Below are positions 7,787 through 15,681 of a DNA stretch of 64,000 nt, piece by piece. The stretch is taken from contig NZ_JAGGOW010000105.1 of the NCBI RefSeq assembly GCF_018614135.1, positions 1-64,000 on the forward strand, in the 5' to 3' direction. Origin of the DNA: Streptomyces sp. ISL-66 (lineage in GTDB: Bacteria > Actinomycetota > Actinomycetes > Streptomycetales > Streptomycetaceae). How positions within the stretch are numbered: position 1 is the first letter of the stretch; each line of letters starts with the position of its first letter. Under the pieces are notes generated by a model. The model searched no databases and had not been told where the DNA came from. It saw only the letters and a program-made list of their open reading frames with translations. A program made the position numbers and the translations under genes.

Positions 7787-9786
7787 CAGGCGTCCCCGGC
7801 AACCGGGAACAGGCCGGGAGCCGCGTACCGGCCGTCGGGGCCGAACGGTTCTCCGTGCAGGTAGCGGCCGAGCGCGGTGAGCGGGAACACCTGCCGGTAC
7901 AGGTGGTAGTTGATGGAGAAGTCCCAGGGGAAGCCGGTCCCCGTGAAGTACGGCTCGTCCCAGGTGCCGTCCTCGCGCTGGGTCCCGACGAGGTACCCGA
8001 TCCCCCGCCGGACCGCGCCGCCCTCGCGCTCCCCCGCCGACAGCAGGGCCATCAGCGCCCACGCCGTCTGCGAGGCGGTGGAGGCGCCCTTCCCGGCCCA
8101 GGACGGGTCCTTGTAGGAGCGCTGGTCCTCGCCCCATCCGCCGTCCTCGTTCTGTACGGATTCCAGCCAGGCCACGGCCCGCCGGATCGCGGGGTGCGAG
8201 GGCGAGAAGCCGGCGGCGGTCAGGGCCGGGACCACCGAGCCGGTCCCGTAGACGTAGTTGGTGCCCCAGCGGCCGAACCAGCCGCCGTTCGGCTCCTGTT
8301 CGGCGAGCAGCCAGGCGATCGCGCGCCGGGTGCGCGCGTCGCCCGCCTTGCCCTCGACGGCGAGCATCTCGACGACGTGGGCGGTGACGTCAGCCGAGGG
8401 CGGGTCGATGACCTCGCCGAAGTCGCAGAAGGGCAGCCGGTTGGGGAGGGGGCTGGTGTTGTCGGCGTCGAAGGCGCCCCAGGCGCCGTTCTTCGACTGC
8501 ATGCCGAGGTTCCAGGACACGCCGCGGGCGATGGCCCCCTCGACGCGCGCCGGGTCGGGGTGTTTGACGCGGCGCAGCGCGAGGACGACTTCGGCGGTGT
8601 CGTCGATGTCGGGGTAGTTGTCGTTGTGGAACTCGAACGCCCAGCCGCCCGGGGCCAGTCCGGGTCGGCGCACGGCCCAGTCGCCGGTGCGGACGATCTC
8701 CTCGCCGAGCATCCAGTCGGCGGCCTTGACCAGGGCCGGGTGGTCGGGACGCAGCCCCGCGTCGGCCAGTGCGATGGCGGCCAGGCAGGTGTCCCACACC
8801 GGGGACTGGCAGGCCTCGATCATGCGGGAGCCGTCCGCGCGCCAGACGGCGAAGCGGTCCAGGGATTCCAGTCCGGCGCGCATCACCGGGTGCTGGAGGT
8901 CGTAGCCGAGCAGGTGCAGGGCGATGATGGAGTACACGGCGGGCGGCTGGATCCCGCCCCAGCAGCCGTCGTTCTCCTGGCGTTCCACGATCCAGCGGCC
9001 GGCGCTCGTCATGGCCGCCTTGCGCAGCGCGCGCGGGGCGAACCGGCGGTAGACGTGCAGGGCCTTGTCCATCCGCTGGAAGGCGCCGCCCCAACTGGTC
9101 ACGGGGGCCAGCCGCTTGGCCGGGTACGGGTTCCGCGCGTCGGCGTGCAGTTCGTCCAGCGCGAAGGGGGCCGGGCGGACCGGGCGCAGTGCGGAGACCA
9201 CGGTGAGCGGGACGATGGTCTGACGGGCCCAGCAGCCGAAGTCGTAGATGTTCAGAGGCACCCAGGGCGGCAGGAAGACCAGCTCGGGCGGGAGTTCGGG
9301 CAGGTGGTCCCAGCTCCACCAGCCGAACAGGGCCAGCCAGATGCGGGTGAAGACGCGGGCGGCGGCGATCCCGCCGTGGGCCCGGATCCACGCGGAGGCG
9401 CGGGTCATGTGCGGGGCGTCGGGCGCGTCCCCGGCCAGGCGCAGGGCCAGGTAGGCCTCGATGGTGGCGGACAGGTCGCTGGGGCCGCCGTGGAAGGTGG
9501 CCCAGGTGCCGTCGCTCCGCTGCTCGCCGCGGATGAACAGGCCGGCGGCCCGGGTGGTGGCCTCGTCGCGGATCCCGAGGAACTGCCTCAGCAGCAGGTC
9601 CTCGGCGTCCATGGTGACGTTGGTCTCCAGGTCGCCCTTCCACCAGCCGGCCTCGTCCTGCCGGTCGAGCAGGTTGCGCACGGCGCGTGCGGTGGCATCG
9701 TGGACGCCGGGCGGCCCTTCGGCCGCACTGTCGTCCGGGTGGTCGGCGCCGCGTGCATCGGCTCCGCCGTCGGTCGTCGCTGTCAT
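7786..9786 (-). CDS. shc: Squalene-hopene cyclase
   Basis: Membrane-associated class II triterpene cyclase of 666 residues that converts squalene to hopene/hopanol. The protonating DXDD motif is D393-I-D395-D396. Multiple QW repeats of the form QxxDGxW are visible (QENDGCWG, QNEDGGWG, QREDGTW, SKNGAWGAF). Length matches bacterial enzymes. The ATG at 9786 is preceded by GGGGA. It is 115 bases downstream of the polyprenyl synthase gene, the only large gap inside the operon, and that gap contains a hairpin. Confidence 0.96.
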   Translation of the reverse strand: MTATTDGGADARGADHPDDSAAEGPPGVHDATARAVRNLLDRQDEAGWWKGDLETNVTMDAEDLLLRQFLGIRDEATTRAAGLFIRGEQRSDGTWATFHGGPSDLSATIEAYLALRLAGDAPDAPHMTRASAWIRAHGGIAAARVFTRIWLALFGWWSWDHLPELPPELVFLPPWVPLNIYDFGCWARQTIVPLTVVSALRPVRPAPFALDELHADARNPYPAKRLAPVTSWGGAFQRMDKALHVYRRFAPRALRKAAMTSAGRWIVERQENDGCWGGIQPPAVYSIIALHLLGYDLQHPVMRAGLESLDRFAVWRADGSRMIEACQSPVWDTCLAAIALADAGLRPDHPALVKAADWMLGEEIVRTGDWAVRRPGLAPGGWAFEFHNDNYPDIDDTAEVVLALRRVKHPDPARVEGAIARGVSWNLGMQSKNGAWGAFDADNTSPLPNRLPFCDFGEVIDPPSADVTAHVVEMLAVEGKAGDARTRRAIAWLLAEQEPNGGWFGRWGTNYVYGTGSVVPALTAAGFSPSHPAIRRAVAWLESVQNEDGGWGEDQRSYKDPSWAGKGASTASQTAWALMALLSAGEREGGAVRRGIGYLVGTQREDGTWDEPYFTGTGFPWDFSINYHLYRQVFPLTALGRYLHGEPFGPDGRYAAPGLFPVAGDA

Positions 9787-9835
9787 GGCTTCCCCTTTGC
9801 GTGCAGTGTCCTCTGCTGTCCTGGGGTGTGCCGTC

Positions 9836-9865
9836 GGCCGGTACTACTGGCAGGCAGTACCGGCC
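9836..9865 (-). promoter_or_regulatory. Intercistronic hairpin upstream of shc
   Basis: Perfect ten-base inverted repeat, GGCCGGTACT at 9836-9845 and AGTACCGGCC at 9856-9865 with a ten-base loop, located between the polyprenyl synthase stop (9902) and the shc start (9786). No U-tract follows on the minus strand. It could be an attenuator, an mRNA processing/stability element, or an operator for an internal promoter. Confidence 0.55.
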
Positions 9866-9901
9866 GGCGACTCGCGATTCATATCTGTGAGCGGGTGGCG
9901 G

Positions 9902-11131
9902 TCACCTCTTGCGCACGACGACGAAGTCGGCGAGGGCCACCAGCTGGTCACGCACCCGCTGGCCCATGTCCACGTCGTCGAGGGCCTTGATCGCCACGGC
10001 GTGCTGGCGGCGCGCCTCGTCGGCGGTCCACTGGCGGCCGCCGGCGGCCTCGATGAGCGCGGCGCGGGCCGCGAACTCCTCCTCGGAGAAGTTCTCGAAG
10101 TCGTTGCTCTTGGCGTCGGCCGCGAGCAGTTCGGCCAGTTCCTCGCAGGCAGGTCCGCCGGCCGCGAGGGCGGCGACGACGGGCAGCGACTTCTTGCGCT
10201 GGCGCAGGTCGCTCCAGGTCTGCTTGCCGGTGGACTCCGGGTCGCCCCAGATGCCGAGGAGGTCGTCGACGGCCTGGAAGGCGAGGCCGAGGTGGTAGCC
10301 GTACTCCTCCAGCTTGTCGGCCGTGCGGTCGTCCGCGCCGCCGAGCACGGCGCCGATGGAGACCGCGCAGGCGAGCAGGGCGCCGGTCTTGTTGCCCTCC
10401 ATCTCCAGGCACTCCTCGACGCTGACGCGCTCGCGGTGCTCGTAGGAGATGTCCTGCGCCTGGCCGTCGATGAGCTTGCGCGAGGCGGTGGTCAGGCGCA
10501 TCGCCGCACGGCCGGCCTCGACCGTGCCGAGCTCCAGGAGCACCTCGTTGGCGAGGGCGAACAGGGCGTCGCCGACGAGGATCGCGAGGGCCGGTCCGTG
10601 GACCTTCCACACCGTGTCGCGGTGGCGGCGCTGTTCGTCGCCGTCCATGAGGTCGTCGTGGAGCAGCGAGAAGTTGTGCACGAGCTCGACCGCCACGGCT
10701 CCCGGGATGCCCACTTCGGCCGCGGCGCCCGCGGCTTCGGCGGAGAGCAGCGCGAGGGCGGGGCGGACGGCCTTGCCGCCGTCGCCGTCCGCCGGGTTGC
10801 CCAGCGCGTCGATCCAGCCGAAGTGGTAGGCGGCGACGGTGTCCATGGGTGCGGCGAGCCGGTCCACGGCAGCGCGGAGCACGGGCGTCGAGAGCGTGCG
10901 GCCGCGCTCGAGGAGGGCGAGCGTGTCCGCCTTCTCCCCGCCGGCCGGGCCCGTACTGGCGTCCGTGTTCTCGACGGCCGGATTCCCCGGGTTCACTGGC
11001 TCTCCTCTGGTTCCTGTACGTACTGCGGTGCGTGCTGCGGTGCTGCGTGCTGTGGTGCTGCGTGCTGCCGTGTGGCCGGTGCTGTCGGCCGCGGTGGTGC
11101 CGGTGGTGCCGGTGGTGCCGGTCGTGGTCAT
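9902..11131 (-). CDS. Polyprenyl (farnesyl/geranylgeranyl) diphosphate synthase of the hopanoid operon
   Basis: Trans-isoprenyl diphosphate synthase, presumably providing farnesyl-PP for squalene formation. The first aspartate-rich motif is DDLMDGD and the second is DDLLGIWGD, with the conserved GKxxRP (GKAVRPALA) near the N-terminus of the domain. The ATG at 11131 overlaps the hpnE stop (ATGA) and has GGAGG five bases upstream, giving 409 residues. The first ~45 residues are Thr/Gly/Ala/Arg-rich low complexity encoded by a GGT/ACC-type repeat. A second start, GTG at 10996 with AGAGGAGA just upstream, would give a normal 364-residue enzyme. Both sites look usable. Confidence 0.9.
   Translation of the reverse strand: MTTTGTTGTTGTTAADSTGHTAARSTTARSTAARTAVRTGTRGEPVNPGNPAVENTDASTGPAGGEKADTLALLERGRTLSTPVLRAAVDRLAAPMDTVAAYHFGWIDALGNPADGDGGKAVRPALALLSAEAAGAAAEVGIPGAVAVELVHNFSLLHDDLMDGDEQRRHRDTVWKVHGPALAILVGDALFALANEVLLELGTVEAGRAAMRLTTASRKLIDGQAQDISYEHRERVSVEECLEMEGNKTGALLACAVSIGAVLGGADDRTADKLEEYGYHLGLAFQAVDDLLGIWGDPESTGKQTWSDLRQRKKSLPVVAALAAGGPACEELAELLAADAKSNDFENFSEEEFAARAALIEAAGGRQWTADEARRQHAVAIKALDDVDMGQRVRDQLVALADFVVVRKR
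11031..11131. repeat. Low-complexity repeat at the 5' end of the polyprenyl synthase gene
   Basis: The plus strand shows tandem CGGTGGTGC units (about 11093-11122) next to GTGCTGCGGTGCTGCGTGC-like units (about 11031-11085). On the coding strand these give Thr-Thr-Gly and Ala/Thr/Arg-Ser-Thr repeats. The tract separates two ribosome-binding sites in the same frame. Confidence 0.75.
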
Positions 11132-12501
11132 GCCGCCTCCTGCAAGGGGTGTTCGCGGTGGCGGCCCAGCATCGCGAGTGCGGCATGAGCCGCGCTCAGT
11201 CCGCTGCGGACGGCGCTCTCCATGGTCGCGGGCCAACCGGTCGCGGTCCACGCACCGGCGAGGTAGAGCCCCGGCGTGTCGGTCCGCGCGCCGGGCCGCA
11301 GGCGTCCGACGCCGGGGGTGGGGGCGAAGGTCGCGGTGCGCTCGCGGGTGACGAAGAAGTCCCGTACCTTGGCGCCGCGCGCGGCGGGCAGCAGCCGTTC
11401 CAGTTCGGGCAGGTACTTCGAGCGCAGCACGGAGACGGGTTCGTCGATGTCCTCGTGGGCGACGGACTGGGACAGGGCCAAGTACTGGCCGCCGTCGGGG
11501 AGTCCGGAGGAGTCGGTGCGGTCGAAGACCCACTGGACCGGGGAGCCGAGGGCCGCGAAGAACGGCTGCTTGAGCACCTTGCGGTCGTAGACGACGTGCA
11601 CGTTGAGGATGGGCGCGGTGCCGATGTCCAGGAGCTTGTCCGGGTCGGCGAGGGCGCCGGGGGGCAGCAGCCCGTGCGCCTCGCGCTGCGGGACGGCGAG
11701 GACCACGACGGCGGCGTCCAGGGACTCGCCTTCCGTGGTAACCCGCCAGCCGCCTTCCGCGGTGCGGGAGATGTCCGTGACCCGGGTGCGCAGTTCGGTC
11801 CGTACGCCGGCCGCGTCGAGGGCCTTGCGGGCGAGCGTGTCGTGCAGGTCGCCGAGGGGTACGCGGGCCCAGCCGATGTCGGCCGCGCCGTTCTCGGAGA
11901 GCAGGCCGGTCTTGAAGACCATGGCGGCCAGGCCGAGCGAGGACTGTTCGGCCGTCGCGTTGAGGGTGGCGATGCCGACGAGGTCCCACAGCGCTTCGAT
12001 GGTGCGCGGGGACTGTCCGTAGCGGCCGAGCCAGGTGGCGAAGTCCAGCCCGTCGAGCGCCGGGTCGGCGGGGTCGAGGCGGCGCAGCGCGAGGGCGGCG
12101 CGTCCGACGCTCGCCCGCTCGGCGAGCGAGAGGTGCGGGTAGCGGGCAAGGGACCAGGCCAGGTGCAGGGGGACGGGCAGGGCGCTGCGGCGCAGCCGGC
12201 CCAGGCGCGGTCCGCCGGGGTGGGCCACGTCGAGCACGGGTACGTCGAGGCGGTCCTGGAGGGGCGCCAGGTCGGTGCCGTCGATCCGGTCGAGGAACCA
12301 CCGGTAGGCGGTGCAGCAGCGCAGGTACACGTGCTGACCGTTGTCCACGGTGAGGTCGCCGCGCTTGAAGGAGAAGGCGAGGCCGCCGAGCCGGGGCCGG
12401 CCTTCCAGCAGGGTCACCCGCAGTCCCGCGTCGGCGAGTTCCAGCGCGGTGGTGACGCCTGCGAGTCCGCCGCCGACTACCACGGCGTGGTGGGCGGTCA
12501 T
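11128..12501 (-). CDS. hpnE: Hydroxysqualene dehydroxylase HpnE
   Basis: FAD-dependent amine-oxidase-like enzyme of 457 residues. In the HpnCDE route it removes the hydroxyl group from hydroxysqualene to yield squalene. The N-terminal dinucleotide-binding motif is VVGGGLAGVTTALELADAG with the downstream acidic residue in LLEGRPRLGG. The C-terminal FAD motif is PGLYLAGAWTATGWPATMES. The ATG at 12501 follows GAGGAGGAGG. About 125 bases separate it from hpnD, and its stop overlaps the polyprenyl synthase start. Confidence 0.93.
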   Translation of the reverse strand: MTAHHAVVVGGGLAGVTTALELADAGLRVTLLEGRPRLGGLAFSFKRGDLTVDNGQHVYLRCCTAYRWFLDRIDGTDLAPLQDRLDVPVLDVAHPGGPRLGRLRRSALPVPLHLAWSLARYPHLSLAERASVGRAALALRRLDPADPALDGLDFATWLGRYGQSPRTIEALWDLVGIATLNATAEQSSLGLAAMVFKTGLLSENGAADIGWARVPLGDLHDTLARKALDAAGVRTELRTRVTDISRTAEGGWRVTTEGESLDAAVVVLAVPQREAHGLLPPGALADPDKLLDIGTAPILNVHVVYDRKVLKQPFFAALGSPVQWVFDRTDSSGLPDGGQYLALSQSVAHEDIDEPVSVLRSKYLPELERLLPAARGAKVRDFFVTRERTATFAPTPGVGRLRPGARTDTPGLYLAGAWTATGWPATMESAVRSGLSAAHAALAMLGRHREHPLQEAA

Positions 12502-12625
12502 CCGTCCTCCTCCTCGGTCACCGCGAGGACAGGTGTCACCGCGACGGACGCGGCCACCGTGCGCGGGGTTGCTCCGCTCCGCCGCGCGGACGTGCCCGGC
12601 CCGGCCGGCCGTCCGCCCGCCGCCA

Positions 12626-13603
12626 TCAGAGCCGCCGCCTGGTGCTCTGGCGCGTGATGGTCCGCGCGTCGAGTCCGGACAGCCCGCGGACGGCCACGTA
12701 CGCCTTCTCGTGCGGCGGCAGCGAGACGCGGCCGCGGAGCACGGCCTCGGGCTCGCGCTCGATGCGGTCCAGGAGGCGGCGGTAGATGCCGGCCATGGCC
12801 GCGACGCAGGCGCCGCTGCGCCGGTCGAGCAGGGGCAGCAGCCGGTAGCCGTCGACGAACAGGGCGCGGGCGCGCCGGACTTCGTGGTGGACCAGCCCGG
12901 CGAAGTCGGAGCCGGCGGGCATCCGCTCGCTGTGGAACCCCTCGGAGCAGCCGAACTTGGCGAGATCCTCGGTGGGCAGGTAGGTGCGCCCGTTGGCCGC
13001 GTCCTCGCGGACGTCCCGGAGGATGTTGGTGAGTTGCAGCGCGAGGCCGAGGGTGTCGGCGTACTCCCCGGCCCGGGCCGCGTCGTGCGCGCCCGGGGCG
13101 GTGCCGAACACGCCGAGCGAGAGCCGGCCGATGGCTCCGGCCACGCAGCGGCAGTAGACCTTCAGTTCGTCCCAGGTCTCGTACTCCTGGCCGCGCACGT
13201 CCATCAGGACGCCGTCGATGAGCTCGTCGAGCCCTTCGAGCGGGATCGGGAAGCGGCGGGCGGCGTGGGCGAGGGCGACGGCGACCGGGTCGGTGTCGTC
13301 CTCGTCGACCTTCTCGGCGCGGATCCGGCCGAGCAGGGCGCGGGTCTCCTCCAGCCGGGCCAGCTTGACCCCGGGGGGCAGCGTGCCGTCGCCGATGTCG
13401 TCGACCCGCCGGGAGAAGGCGTAGAGCGCGGACATCGCCTGCCGCTTGTCGACGGGCAGCAGCCGGATGCCGTAGGCGAAGTTGCGCGCCTGCGCGCCGG
13501 TGACGGCCTCGCAGTAGCTGTAGGCCGCCGAAATCGGCGCGGACATTGCGGACGGAGCGCCGGGTGCGGACGCGTGTGTGGGGCCCTCCACGGTCGGGCT
13601 CAC
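12626..13603 (-). CDS. hpnD: Presqualene diphosphate synthase HpnD
   Basis: Head-to-head prenyl synthase of 325 residues that condenses two farnesyl-PP to presqualene diphosphate. The two squalene/phytoene synthase aspartate motifs are visible as RRVDDIGDG and NILRDVREDA, with YLPTEDL after the second. The GTG at 13603 overlaps the hpnC stop (GTGA). An internal ATG at 13546 is possible because the first 19 residues are Ala/Pro/Ser-rich and not obviously conserved, but it lacks a clear ribosome-binding site. Confidence 0.93.
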   Translation of the reverse strand: MSPTVEGPTHASAPGAPSAMSAPISAAYSYCEAVTGAQARNFAYGIRLLPVDKRQAMSALYAFSRRVDDIGDGTLPPGVKLARLEETRALLGRIRAEKVDEDDTDPVAVALAHAARRFPIPLEGLDELIDGVLMDVRGQEYETWDELKVYCRCVAGAIGRLSLGVFGTAPGAHDAARAGEYADTLGLALQLTNILRDVREDAANGRTYLPTEDLAKFGCSEGFHSERMPAGSDFAGLVHHEVRRARALFVDGYRLLPLLDRRSGACVAAMAGIYRRLLDRIEREPEAVLRGRVSLPPHEKAYVAVRGLSGLDARTITRQSTRRRL

Positions 13604-14565
13604 CCCTTTCTCGGCGCTGTGCGCAGGACGGCGGCCACCTCGCGGAGCAGGCCGCTCTTGGTGGGCTTGGGGGGGCCGGGGAGTACGTCGAAGCCGGCGG
13701 CGGTGACGGCGCGCAGGGCGGCGCGCCCGCCTCCGACGAAGCCGGCGAGCAGCAGCCTGAGCCTTCCGTGGACACTGCCCACGAGCGGCGTGCCCTCGTC
13801 CAGGAGGTCCCGGGCGCGCTCGGTCTCGAAGGCGATGAGGGAGCGTACGGACGCTCCGGCGGACGGAGCCGCGAGGTCGGCCTCGCTCACGTGGAACCGG
13901 CGCATGTCCTGGGCCGGGAGGTAGATCCGGTCCCGGCCGAGGTCCTCCGCGACGTCCTGGAGGTGTTCGGCGATCTGCAGGGCGGTGCAGACGGCGTCGG
14001 AGCGGCGGATCCGCTCGGGGGTGCTGGTGCCGGTGAGCTGGAGGACGAGGCGCCCGACCGGGTTCGCGGAGAGCTCGCAGTAGCCGAGGAGGTCCCCGTA
14101 CGTCTCGTAGCGCGCGGTCCGCTGGTCCTGGCGGTTGGCCTCGATGAGCCCGAGGAAGGGCTCGGGAGTGAGCGCGTGGGTGCGTACGACGGGCCGCAGG
14201 GCCAGCATCAGGGGGTGGCGCGGGGGGCCGTCGGTGCCGCCGAAGACGCGTCGCAGGTCGGCCTCGAAGGCGTCGAGCACGGCGAGCCGGTCGTCCGCGG
14301 CGGCCGGGTCGACGCCGAGGAGGGCGGCGTCGCGGCCGCCGGGGGCGAGGTCTCCGTCGCCGATGTCGTCGACCAGGCGGGCGTAGCCGTAGACCGCCAT
14401 CAGGCCCTCGCGCCAGGCGCGGGGCAGGAAGGCGGGGGCGACGGGGAAGTTTTCGTGGCGGGCCTTGGCGAGGGTGGCATCCGCTTCGGCTCCGCGGGTG
14501 CCCGGCGGGAGGGGGGCTTCGCGGATCTCGTGCGGCCGGGGACTGGTGCCGTGCGCCCCGGTCAC
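13600..14565 (-). CDS. hpnC: Hydroxysqualene synthase HpnC
   Basis: Squalene/phytoene-synthase-family protein of 321 residues, by position and family HpnC, which turns presqualene diphosphate into hydroxysqualene. The first aspartate motif is RLVDDIGDG. The second is HLQDVAEDLGRDRIYLP, close to the canonical form. The GTG at 14565 overlaps by four bases the stop of a possible 21-codon leader (see 14562-14627). This is the promoter-proximal gene of the hopanoid operon. Confidence 0.93.
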   Translation of the reverse strand: MTGAHGTSPRPHEIREAPLPPGTRGAEADATLAKARHENFPVAPAFLPRAWREGLMAVYGYARLVDDIGDGDLAPGGRDAALLGVDPAAADDRLAVLDAFEADLRRVFGGTDGPPRHPLMLALRPVVRTHALTPEPFLGLIEANRQDQRTARYETYGDLLGYCELSANPVGRLVLQLTGTSTPERIRRSDAVCTALQIAEHLQDVAEDLGRDRIYLPAQDMRRFHVSEADLAAPSAGASVRSLIAFETERARDLLDEGTPLVGSVHGRLRLLLAGFVGGGRAALRAVTAAGFDVLPGPPKPTKSGLLREVAAVLRTAPRKG

Positions 14566-14627
14566 CGCCCGCCGCCCGTGGCGGGAACGGCCGTCGTGCC
14601 TGGGGGCCGGAGAATTCCCGTAGCCAT
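14562..14627 (-). CDS. Possible 21-residue leader peptide coupled to hpnC
   Basis: ATG at 14627, preceded by GGGAG about 11 bases upstream, reads MATGILRPPGTTAVPATGGG plus Arg. It stops with TGA in the GTGA overlap that forms the hpnC start. The overlap is the same coupling arrangement used throughout the operon. It is too short for coding statistics, so this may be chance. Confidence 0.35.
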   Translation of the reverse strand: MATGILRPPGTTAVPATGGGR

Positions 14628-14667
14628 TGCCGTCACATCTCCCGTTCTACACTGCCGACCCAATACA

Positions 14668-14679
14668 TCCGATTTCGGA
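14668..14679. promoter_or_regulatory. Small palindrome upstream of the hopanoid operon
   Basis: TCCGATTTCGGA (arms TCCGA/TCGGA, two-base centre), 41 bases upstream of the possible leader start at 14627. The position suits an operator or promoter-proximal site for the hopanoid operon. No regulator can be named. Confidence 0.35.
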
Positions 14680-14857
14680 CACGCCCCGGATTTCCCCCGT
14701 GTCGGCCCAGGCCATTCACCTGTGGGGAATCGTCCCCTCTTGCCCGCGATTGAGGACTGGCCCAGCTTACGCTGTACAACGCCGGGACGGCTCTAGGGGT
14801 ATTCGATTCCCCGCTGATGTCGCCCCCGCGGTGATCGTGCGTGCCGGGGCATGCGGC

Positions 14858-14886
14858 GGCCCCCGCCGCTCTGCGCTGCGGGGGCC
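14858..14886 (-). terminator. Terminator hairpin after the ABC exporter ATPase gene
   Basis: Inverted repeat GGCCCCCGC (14858-14866) and GCGGGGGCC (14878-14886), starting 16 bases past the stop of the ATPase gene on the minus strand. It probably ends the polyol-phosphate operon and separates it from the hopanoid operon. About 180 further bases up to 14668 carry no recognised gene and should hold the hpnC promoter. Confidence 0.65.
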
Positions 14887-14901
14887 TTCGGTGAGGGTCG
14901 G

Positions 14902-15681
14902 TCAGCTGGTCGCCTTCTCGTACGCCCGGACGACTTCCTCGGTGGGGCCGTCCATCAGGAGTTCGCCGCGCTCCAGCCACAGCACCCGGTCGCAGGTGTC
15001 ACGGATGGACTTGTTGTTGTGGCTCACCAGGAAAACGGTTCCGGCGCTCTTGCGCAGTTCCCGGATGCGCGCCTCGGAACGCACCTGGAACTTCCGGTCT
15101 CCGGTGGCGAGCGCCTCGTCGATCATCAGGACGTCGTGGTCCTTCGCCGCCGCGATGGAGAAGCGCAGGCGCGCGGCCATGCCGGAGGAGTAGGTGCGCA
15201 TCGGCAGCGAGATGAAGTCGCCCTTCTCGTTGATGCCCGAGAAGTCGACGATGCTCTCGTAGCGCTCCTTGATCTGCTCGCGGGTCATGCCCATCGCGAG
15301 ACCGCCGAGGACCACGTTGCGCTCGCCGGTGAGGTCGTTCATCAGCGCCGCGTTCACGCCCAGCAGCGAGGGCTGGCCGTCGGTGTAGACCTTGCCCGAC
15401 TCGCAGGGCAGCAGCCCGGCGATGGCGCGCAGCAGGGTCGACTTGCCCGAGCCGTTGGAGCCGATGACGCCGATGGCCTCGCCGCGGTACGCGGTGAAGG
15501 AGACCCCGCGCACGGCGTGGACGCGGCGGACACCCGGCGCGTCCCCCTTGCCCCGGCGGACTATCTTGTTCAGCGCCGCCGTGGCGCTGCCCTTGCCGGA
15601 GCTGCCGGTGTTGACCCGGTAGACGATGTGCACGTCGTCGGCGATGACGGTGGGGACGTGCCCCCGGTTGGTCTCAGCCAC
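14902..15681 (-). CDS. ABC exporter ATP-binding protein (TagH/Wzt-like)
   Basis: Nucleotide-binding subunit of 259 residues for export of a polysaccharide or teichoic-acid-like glycoconjugate. Walker A is GSNGSGKST (residues 74-82), the signature is YSSGMAARL, and Walker B is DVLMIDEALATGD. The ALATGD ending and the ALMNDLTGERN stretch are hallmarks of the TagH/Wzt/RfbE group. It ends shortly after the ATPase domain, so it lacks the C-terminal carbohydrate-binding domain of O9a-type Wzt. The GTG start overlaps the permease stop by eight bases. Confidence 0.92.
   Translation of the reverse strand: MAETNRGHVPTVIADDVHIVYRVNTGSSGKGSATAALNKIVRRGKGDAPGVRRVHAVRGVSFTAYRGEAIGVIGSNGSGKSTLLRAIAGLLPCESGKVYTDGQPSLLGVNAALMNDLTGERNVVLGGLAMGMTREQIKERYESIVDFSGINEKGDFISLPMRTYSSGMAARLRFSIAAAKDHDVLMIDEALATGDRKFQVRSEARIRELRKSAGTVFLVSHNNKSIRDTCDRVLWLERGELLMDGPTEEVVRAYEKATS

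Noticed and set aside
14902..15681. Reading the ABC ATPase as a simple drug exporter subunit
   Set aside because: ALATGD after Walker B, the partner permease type and the biosynthetic neighbours favour a TagH/Wzt-type glycoconjugate exporter.
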